Shown piece after piece: positions 55,771 through 64,000 of a stretch of 64,000 nt of DNA. The DNA comes from Theodoxus fluviatilis. Taxonomy: Eukaryota > Mollusca > Gastropoda > Cycloneritida > Neritidae. Where the stretch lies: assembly GCA_034096865.1 (NCBI GenBank), contig JAWQFJ010001198.1:25001-89000 (forward strand), in the 5' to 3' direction. The notes under the pieces were generated by a model. That model was given only the letters and a program-made list of their open reading frames with translations, did not search any database and had not been told where the DNA came from. The translations under genes were made by a program, and so were the position numbers. Position 1 is the stretch's first letter, and every line of letters begins with the position of its first letter.

Positions 55771-56090
55771 CTCTCTCCCTTCCTCTAGCATTCCTCTCGT
55801 TCTGCAACAGGGTCTTGTGGCACTGGTTTGTGACAAATGCACGAACGGTCACCTCACATTCACTCACCTCATCCCAGCCCTTCCACCTCCTATGCTTCAT
55901 TCTGGACGATGCACCATTCCCAGTCGAAACCTTGCGCCCGGGGATTTACCGTCTGTAAGATTTTTTGCTTTGGCAAGTGTACGTGACCTGCATTGAGTCG
56001 TGTTGTTAAAATGAAAACATTGTGGTTGTGTCAAACCTTTTGTCAAAGATATTCCCATGCCGCATTAAGGGGGCAAGAGAAGGAAAAGGA
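55771..56090. other. Unique sequence, no gene seen
   Basis: Short gap between LINE end and the polypurine array. Confidence 0.5.
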
Positions 56091-56094
56091 CAGT

Positions 56095-58640
56095 TGAAGC
56101 AACAAGAAGAGGGAGGGGGAGGGGGCAGAGGTCTGAGGGAAGGGATGGAGGAAGGGGATGGAGAGAGAGGTCTGAGGGAAGGGATGGAGGGAGAGGGATG
56201 GAGGGAGAGGTTTGAGGGAAGAAAGGGGTGGAGGGAGTGGATGGGGGTAGAGGTCTTATGGAAGGGATGGCGGGTGGGGATGGGGGGAGGTCTGAGAGAA
56301 ATTATGGAGGAAGGGGATGTGAAGAGAGGTCTGAGAGAAATTATGGAGGAAGGGGATGGGGGAGAGGTCTAACGGAAGGGATAAAGGGTGGGGATGGGGA
56401 GAGAAATCTGAGGAAAGGGATGGCGGGAGGGAATGGAGGCAGAGGTCTGAGGGAAGGGAGGGAGGGAGGGGGATGGAGGGAGGGGATGGAGGGAGAGGTT
56501 TGAGGGAAGGGATTGAGGGAAGGGATGGAGGGAGAGGTCTGCGGGAAGGGATGGAGGGATGGGGATGGGGGGAGAAGTCTGCGGGAAGGGATGAAGGGAT
56601 GGGGATGGGGGGAGAAGTCTGCGGGAAGGGATGGAGGGAAGGGATGGGGGGAGAGGTCTGCGGGAAGGGATGAAGGGTAGGGATGGGGGACGAGGTCTGA
56701 GGAAAGGGATGAAGGGTGGAGAAGGGTGGGGATAGGTGGAGAAATCTGCGGGAAGGGATAGAGGGAGGGGCATGGAGGGAGAGGTCTGAGGGAAGGGATA
56801 AGGGAGGGGGATGGGGGGAGAGGTCTGAGGGAAGGGAGGGAGGGAGGGGGTGGAGGCAGAGGGTCTGAGGGAAGGGATGGAGGGAGGGGGATGGGGGGAG
56901 GGGTGTGAGGGATAGGATGGAGGAAGGGGGGATGGAGAGAGAGGTCTGAGGGAAGGGATGGAGGGAGAGGGATGGGGGAGGGGTCTGAGGGATAGGATGG
57001 AGGGAGGGGGGATGGGGGGAGAGGTCTGAGGGAAGGGATGGAGGGAAGGGATGAGGGAAGGGATGGGGGGGGAGGTCTGAGGGAAGGGATGGAGGAAGGG
57101 GGAGAGAGGGAGAGGTTTGAGGGAAGGGATTGAGGGAAGGGATGGAGGGAGAGGTCTGAGGAAGGGATGGAAGGAGGGGGGTGGGGGGAGAGGTCTGAGG
57201 GAAGGGATGAAGGGAGGGGGATGGGGGGAGGGGTCTGAGGGATAGGATGGACGGAGGGGGGATGGGGGGATAGGTCTGAGGGAAGGGATGGAGGGAAGGG
57301 ATGGGGGGAGAGGTCTGAGGGAAGGGATGGCGGGAGGGGGATGGGGTAAGAGGTCTGAGGGATAGGATGGAGGGAGGGGATTGGGGGGGGGGGGGGGGTT
57401 CAGAGGGAATGGATGGAGGGAGGGGGATGGGGGGAGAGGTCTGAGGGAAGGGAGGGAATGGGGGGAGAGGTCTGAGGGAAGGGATGGGGGGAGAGGTCTG
57501 AGGGAAGGGATGGAGGGAGGGGGATGGGGGGAGAGGTCTGAGGGAAGGGATGGAGGGAGGGGGATGGAGGGAGAGGTTTGAGGGATAGGATGGAGGGAGG
57601 GGATGTCTGAGGGAAGGTCTGAGGGAAGGGATGGAGGGAAGGGATGGGGGGAGAGGTCTGAGGGAAGGGATGGAGGGAGGGGGGTTGGGGCATGATGTCT
57701 GAGGGAAGGGATGGAGGGAGGGGGATGGCGGGAGAGGTGTGTGGGATAGGATGGAGGGAGGGGCTGGGGGGGGGGGGGTCTGAGGGAAGGGATGGAGGGA
57801 AGGGATGGGGGGAGAGGTCTGAGGGACAGGATGGAGGTAGGGGATGGGGGGGGGGGGGGTCTGAGGGAATGGATGGTGGGAGGGGATGGAGGGAGAGGTC
57901 TGAGGGAAGGGATGGGGGGATGGGGGGGGGAGAGGTCTGAGGGATAGGATGGAGGGAGGGGATGTGGGGGGGGGGGTCTGAGGGAATGGATGGAGGGAAT
58001 GGATGGGGGGAGAGGTCTGAGGGAAGAGATGGAGGGAGGGGAATGGGGGGAGAGGTCTGAGGGTTAGGATGGAGGGAGGGGATGGGGGGGGGGGGTCTGA
58101 GGGAATGGATGGAGGAAGGGGATGGGGGGTCTGAGGGAAGGGATGGATGCAGGAGATGGAGGGGAGAAGTGTGAGGGAGGGGATGGGGGGAGAGATCTGA
58201 GGAAAGGGATGGAGGGGGAGGGGGTGAGAAGTCTGAGGGAAGGGATGGAAGAAGGGGATGGGAGGAGAGGTTTGAGGGAATGGGTGGAGGAAGGGGATGG
58301 GGGGAGAGGTTTGAGGGAAGGGATTGAGGGATGGGGATGGGGGGAGAAGTCTGAGGGAATGGATGGAGGAAGGGGATGGGGGGGGAGGAGAGGTTTGAGG
58401 GAAGGGATGGCGGGGGTGGGGGGGATGGGGGGAGAAGTCTGAGGGAAGGGATGGAGGAAGGGGATGGGGGGGGGGGGGGGGGGGGAAGGTCTGAGGGAAG
58501 GAATGGAGGGAGAGCATGGGGGAGAGAGGTCTGGGAGAGAGGTCTGAGAGAGAGGAGGGAGGGAGGGGTTGGGGCATGATGTCTGAGGGAAGGGATGGAG
58601 AAAAGGATGGCGGGAGAGGTTTAAGGGAAGGGTTGGAGGA
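56095..58640. repeat. 2.5-kb polypurine minisatellite
   Basis: Units around GGGGAGAGGTCTGAGGGAAG and GGATGGAGGGAGGGGGAT, about 38-39 bp with length variation. The minus strand carries an 829-codon Pro/Ser frame that is a repeat artefact. Confidence 0.96.
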
Positions 58641-58732
58641 AAATCGAAGGTGCTCAAGACAAGACAGTCCTCTTCCTCTGGACAGACCTCTTTTCCATCT
58701 CTGTGAGAAGAGAGTTTCCCTCAGTACACCAG

Positions 58733-58966
58733 GGTCCGTATTCACAACGGCGATTTATCGGCGATTTATTTTAACCCCGATTTATCTCTAAACTCAGACG
58801 ATTCCAACTGCCTGTTCCGCTCTCCCTTGGCTGGAAACCAGTATATATAACAAAGCGCAACCTAGAATCCTCTGACGAGCTTACCTTATCTAACCGATCA
58901 AGATAACGCGGGGCTAGGGGATAAATCGAGTGTTGAAAAGATAAATCGCCGTTGTGAATACGGGCC
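58733..58966 (+). mobile_element. MITE family B, copy 2
   Basis: 234 bp, same ends as copy 1 with one terminal difference (GGTCCG for GGCCCG). Flanked by CAG on the left and CTG on the right, so the duplication is imperfect or mutated. Confidence 0.87.
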
Positions 58967-59376
58967 CTGGCCTCTTTCTTTCACGTCCCCTTTGCCCCGT
59001 GTTGTCTTGTCTTCCCCTCCACATAACGCGATCGACCAGCCCGGCATGTGTACAGTGAGGGAGGAAAAACTCAAGACCAGGTCTCCCTGGGAGGAGGTTT
59101 TCCCTCGAAGGAATTTCATTGATCACTCATTGATCACTTCATTCCTTTCACAATCGCTCATTCACCCAGACTTCAAATACATTCATGTAATACGCCTATG
59201 TAAAAGTAATGTTTATGTGCTAGTAATTTTTTAAAATTCATTCATTATTAAATCGAAGTCTCTGCAAATAAGATAATGCACTTATGCTACTAAGCTTCCA
59301 TCTATTACTAGCAAATCCATGTTAACACACATAATTGTTTTCTATGTCTGGAAACGTTTCAGGCAGATCTGCTATG
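58967..59376. other. Unique sequence, no gene seen
   Basis: Nothing supported. Confidence 0.5.
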
Positions 59377-59377
59377 C

Positions 59378-59402
59378 ACACACACACACAGACACACACA
59401 CA

Positions 59403-59452
<50 letters not shown>
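59378..59452. repeat. (CA)n microsatellite
   Basis: CA with two CAGACA interruptions. Confidence 0.96.
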
Positions 59453-59456
<4 letters not shown>

Positions 59457-61790
59457 CACAAAGGGGAAAGCGGGGACCGCACTGGAAGCCCTCAAAGCAA
59501 AGAGGCCTGTCTTTGAGGCATTACTCACACCACACCGCCACCGCCATTCCAACCTCTCTTCTTTCAAACAGTTCCTCGCTCCTCCTTTTTCTCTCCACAT
59601 TCCTTGTACTCCCTTACCCCCACCCCCTCATACCTGCCATTCCTCTGACGGCGTTGTTTACAGTCTGAGCTGAGAATTCTGTGGTGCATTTGTACAGTCT
59701 GAATGAAGAGGCCGTCTTTTCTTTTAATGACAGGTAGGGAGTTTACCTTTGTTTGAGGCTTGGTCAGAACACATTTGGCGGAGATTTATCTCGTAGCACC
59801 AGGAGAGAAGCAGTTTATTGTCGATTGCAAGGGTTGGGGGATTCCTTAGCTCAAATGCTGGCGTTGAGAGCGAAAAATCCCAAGCCCCTCTCAGGAACAA
59901 GTCTGCGTTTTGCTTGGCATGCTATGCTCTAGGACACACATGCCTCCACTTTTTTGCGGCGGTTTAGGCATTCCGGGAAAAAAAGAGCTTGTCACGCGTT
60001 GGAAAAACTCCATAGACCTCACCTCCTTCTGACCACTCCAGGCTCTGCCACCGCCTGTCCGGGTGGCGGGGACATGGAGCAACAGGTACAGCGCTCCTCA
60101 CGGGTTCCCAGTGGAGGGGCGTTTGTCCCACACAGCGAGCAGGGTGGTGAAAACGTACTCCAAACACTCACTGATTGAGCTAGCAGCTCTGGGAAGGCAA
60201 GTCAGGCAAAAGTTCGACAAACTTTGAACTGAAACTGAAGCGCTAGGACGTGCTGACGTGAGAGTGCACGCGCAGGAAGGGAGAAAGCATGCAACTAGTG
60301 CATGAAGGTATTCTCCAGCTCTCTCCTATTCCAACCCACCCACTGTCCGTCAGGTTTCCATGACCCACAATTCCTCTTAGAAAATAGCCACGTCCTCCCT
60401 GCCAGAAAATAGGGAAAAAAGGCGGAATGGCATTTTCGGGGTTACGTGAAAAAAAGGGGGTGGGATGGGCGGGGGGTGGGAATGGGCGAGGAGTGAGGAT
60501 GGAGGAGGAGAGACGGGGAATACATGTTTTAAAGTAAGAAAGGGGGATATAGCGGAAAGGAGAGAGGAAGGCAGAGAGGAGAGAGGAAGATGGAAGGAGT
60601 GAAGAAGGTAGAAAGGAGGAGTGGGAAGGGAAATAGAGGGACGCGGGTTGTGCCCATTTCCGGGACTATCTAGAGTTTATCGAGCCTTGCATTCCTGTTT
60701 GATAAGACAGAACCACCAAGGTTTGAAACTCCTGTAACTTTCAACTGGACACACATGACTTGGGAGATTTTGGCAAGAAGCAAGGCAGGCTTGCTGTGTA
60801 TTGCTAATAGATGCCCCTCATCCCATTTCGTCACCTCCTCACCTTCGGTACCTCGAACCCTCCTACCTGACCGTCCCCCCTCTGGCACTCTTTAGCATTT
60901 CCCCCAATCCCACCCCATCCCATCACATGCCTTCTCATCCATCCTCCACTTCACATGTCACAACTAGCTGCGGCAGACGGAAATTGTGACCTATGAATGG
61001 GATGTTCCCTTTTTGAAATTCCAAGTCATGCATATGGTGGTAAAGTGGGGACTTTCCCCACAGTGATGTAAAAGGCTTGAAAACAGGAGAAATAGTGACA
61101 AAGTAATGCACTACTGAAGACTGGTACCCACCTGTGTGACGTTTTGAGAAAATGTTTTTTTAAATTAAAGTTTAGGTCATGTGTCTGGGACAACGCAGTA
61201 TTGTCGTCATGGTGGATCCTTTTTGTAGCTCTGCTGGGGACACAACGTGTGAGGTATGAAAACTGACAGTCATCCCCACCTTCCAGACAAACAGCTTGGC
61301 GTCGTATCAACACTTTACTCCCGTGCAACTGGCGGTATGGAGAAAGGTGTGGTAAACTTTGCGCATCGACCTCCCTAATCTTAAGGCAACAACAAGCGTA
61401 TTTACAGGTTTCACAGACCACCGCTTTCAGCATCTAGCCAGGGCCATATTGGGGGGCGGAGGGGGGGGGGGGGAGTTGTGGTTACGTTAACCCGACAGAC
61501 CCTTCAAAACTTTTTTCGATCGTGAAAAAAAAAGAAGGAAAGAAATTGACGGTAAACAACAAACTGCATGGCGTCCCATCTTCCCTGCCCTAGGAGCACT
61601 CGAGGTATCCACTGTTTATGTTGAAAAAGGTGTTTGGGGGGGGAACTTGATTTACGTTCAATCTAGCCTCTTCTTAACAACACACGAAAAACCGTTCAGG
61701 CGGACATACTGAACCCCCACTCCCACCCATGACCTTTTATTTAGCCTTAACATTCTAAGGCGATGCGACTGGTCCCCGGATTGCTGGGAG
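59453..61790. other. Unique sequence, no supported gene
   Basis: A minus-strand frame starting at 60076 (MSPPPGQAVAEPGVVRR then a donor-like AG|GTGAGG) is in the right orientation for an ataxin-1 5' exon, but its phase does not fit the 42128 exon. A purine-rich tract lies at 60470-60650 and G runs at 61455-61474. Confidence 0.4.
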
Positions 61791-61794
61791 GCGA

Positions 61795-62243
61795 CCTCAC
61801 CATCACTGGAAGGAAGGCCTGGTACACGCACGCACGCGACCTCACCATCACTGGAAGGAAGGCCTGGTACACGCACGCACGCGACCTCACCATCACTGGA
61901 AGGAAGGCCTGGTACACGCACGCACGCGACCTCACCATCACTGGAAGGAAGGCCTGGTACACGCACGCACGCGACCTCACCATCACTGGAAGGAAGGCCT
62001 GGTACACGCACGCACGCGACCTCACCATCACTGGAAGGAAGGCCTGGTACACGCACGCACGCGACCTCACCATCACTGGAAGGAAGGCCTGGTACACGCA
62101 CGCACGCGACCTCACCATCACTGGAAGGAAGGCCTGGTACACGCACGCACGCGACCTCACCATCACTGGAAGGAAGGCCTGGTACACGCACGCACGCGAC
62201 CTCACCATCACTGGAAGGAAGGCCTGGTACACGCACGCACGCC
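61795..62243. repeat. 45-bp perfect minisatellite, ten units
   Basis: Units CGACCTCACCATCACTGGAA plus GGAAGGCCTGGTACACGCAC plus GCACG, with no difference seen among units. Open frames of 15-residue repeats on both strands are artefacts. Confidence 0.98.
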
Positions 62244-62499
62244 TGCATGGATGCATGAATGCGCCAAAGAACAGGCGACGAAATACAGGAACATGTCGAA
62301 TGAAGGAATAATGGGCAGATTGTGTAGTGAACACGACATCCTTCCTCCAGCTCTCACGGCCACAGGCCGACTAACGTGCTCTCTCCAGCACCACCCTGAC
62401 CCGGCCTAGCCTGCAGTGTGAAGGAATGAGCTCCGTGTACGTGTAATATAGATAAGTGTAGTGTGCATGTCTGTGAGTAGTGTAGTGTATGCATGCGTG

Positions 62500-62890
62500 T
62501 ATGAGTTTTGCGTAGTGTGTGTGAGTGTGTGTGTGTATATGTGTGTGTGTAGTGTAGTGTGAGTGTCTGTGTGAAGTTTAGTTTGTGTACAAGTGTGTGC
62601 ATTGTATTGGACTATGCGTGCGTGCGTGCGTGCGTGTGTATGAGTGGTTAGAGTGTATTTGAACGTGTGTGTGCGCGCGCGCGTGTGTGTGCCAAGAATA
62701 TCTATATGTGTAGTAAAAAAAAGCAATCAGACGGACGGACGGACGAACGGACGGACAGACGGACGGACGGACTGGCTGGCAGGTAGGCAGGCAGGCGGAC
62801 GGACAGGCACACCCTCACATACGCACACACGCGCGCGCGCGCGCGCGAGCACGCACACACAAACATACACACATGCGCGCACGTGTATGC
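62500..62890. repeat. Mixed TG, (GTGC)n, (GGAC)n and (GC)n tracts
   Basis: Includes CGTGCGTGCGTGCGTG (about 62618-62635), GACGGACGGACG (62731-62770) and a CGCGCGCG run (62831-62848). Confidence 0.93.
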
Positions 62891-63109
62891 CGCGAAGGGA
62901 AAAGGCCGAACACCTGGGAGCCCGTCCTTGTCCTGTAACCGCCACCTCTGGAAGACTAGAGGGGTCGGGGGGGGGGGGGGGGGAGAGAGAGAGAAGAGGT
63001 AGGGGGAGGGGGGAGCAGGTGCTGGAAGAGGAGAACACAGCTGTGACTAGCGGCGGCACCCATCGGAGGAACAAGGTCACATAACCATTCTTCATTCTCA
63101 CTCTGGAAG

Positions 63110-63246
63110 AGCAGGCAGGCAGGCAGGCAGGCAGGCAGGAAGGCAGGCAGGAAGGTAGGCAGAAAGAGACTGGCAGCTAGGTAGGCGGGCGGGCGGGCGG
63201 GCAGGCACGCAGGCAGGCAGACAGACAGACCAGACAGACCAGACAG

Positions 63247-63317
<71 letters not shown>

Positions 63318-63320
63318 CAG

Positions 63321-63375
<55 letters not shown>
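63110..63375. repeat. (GGCA)n, (GACA)n and (GA)n compound
   Basis: Tetramer blocks grade from GGCA through GGGC to GACA, then about 50 bp of GA. Confidence 0.96.
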
Positions 63376-63377
<2 letters not shown>

Positions 63378-63639
63378 TGGACCGTGAGAAACACAGAGAC
63401 GAAAGAGGTCGCTAGAGTCGGAGGGGAAAAAATGAGGAAGATGAAATGATAGAAATGAAGGAAAGTACTGAGGCAGAAGGAGTACTGAGAGCGAGAGAAG
63501 ACAAGGAGAGAGGAAAAGAAAAGGGTGGAAAAACAGTACAGAGAGAGGAGATGAGAGAAGGAAAAAGACTGAATAGGGTAGACAAGGAAAATGAGAGAGG
63601 AATTCAGAAAATACAGAATGCATTTGAAAAAAAGAGCAT

Positions 63640-64000
63640 GGGGAGGAAGAAGGAGAAGGATGGAGAGAGCACAGAAGGCATGAGGAGAAGGATGGAGAGA
63701 GCACAGAAGGAAGGAGGAGAAGGATGGAGAGAGCACAGAAGGCAGGAGGAGAAGGATGGAGAGAGCCCAGAAGGCAGGAGGAGAAGGATGGAGAGAGCAC
63801 AAAAGGCAGGAGGAGAAGGATGGAGAGAGCACAGAAGGCATGAGAAGGATGGAGAGAGCACATAAGGCATGAGGAGAAGGATGGAGAGAGCACAGAAAGC
63901 AGAAGGAGAAGGATGGAGAGAGCACAGAAAGCAGGAGAAGAAGGATGGAGAGAGCACATAATGCAGGAGAAGAAGGATGGAGAGAGCACAGAAGGCAGGA
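63640..64000. repeat. 32-bp minisatellite running off the window end
   Basis: Units AGGAGGAGAAGGATGGAGAG plus AGCACAGAAGGC, about eleven copies, some lacking a few bases. Confidence 0.95.

Noticed and set aside
56256..58745. 829-codon Pro/Ser-rich frame on the minus strand
   Set aside because: Translation of a polypurine minisatellite; no domain and no splice or start context.
60023..60078. Minus-strand MSPPPGQAVAEPGVVRR plus donor as the ataxin-1 first exon
   Set aside because: Splicing to 42128 would put the next exon out of frame and meet a stop; kept only as a note.
61763..62311. Possible CRISPR array or repeat protein
   Set aside because: The ten 45-bp units are directly adjacent with no spacers, and the genome is eukaryotic.

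Overview
The window looks like nuclear DNA of an animal, most likely a lophotrochozoan and probably a gastropod mollusc. The evidence is interrupted genes with GT-AG introns, an invertebrate-type ataxin-1 gene, several non-LTR retrotransposon families, short TIR elements, and an extreme load of microsatellites and minisatellites. Species assignment is inference. No bacterial-style operons, rRNA, tRNA or CRISPR arrays were seen.

Two host genes can be supported by exon phase and conserved motifs, and they are convergent. (1) CTU2 (cytoplasmic tRNA 2-thiolation protein 2) on the + strand: four phase-compatible 3' exons at 2668-2780, 3798-3861, 6068-6126 and 6742-6862; the 5' exons lie before the window. 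(2) Ataxin-1 on the - strand: four exons at 42128-41992, 39655-39319, 38690-37405 and 30896-30336. They give about 772 residues, including a complete AXH domain split by an intron and the C-terminal RKRRWSAP motif. The first exon was not found. The two genes probably have no functional link: one acts in tRNA wobble-uridine thiolation, the other in transcriptional repression.

Layout: 1-12 kb holds the CTU2 3' end, a roughly 2-2.5 kb repeated block (5938-8471 and 9193-11225) joined across a 3-N gap and possibly a false duplication, and two inverted copies of a short TIR element with 6-bp target duplications. 12-19 kb is mostly unique with a decayed MULE-like transposase remnant and a cluster of AAGGTCA half-sites. 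20-23.9 kb is a 40-bp satellite of about 97 units. 24-42 kb is the ataxin-1 gene with LINE insertions and minisatellites in its introns. 42-64 kb is almost wholly repetitive: LINE pieces on both strands, nested insertions, a 14-bp minisatellite, related 33-bp and 40-bp satellites, a 2.5-kb polypurine array, a perfect 45-bp array and a 32-bp array that runs off the end. Most long open frames in the window are by-products of these repeats.

A third organising theme is the retrotransposons. At least seven LINE fragments of about four types are present, none intact, often abutting (TG)n or (CT)n tracts.
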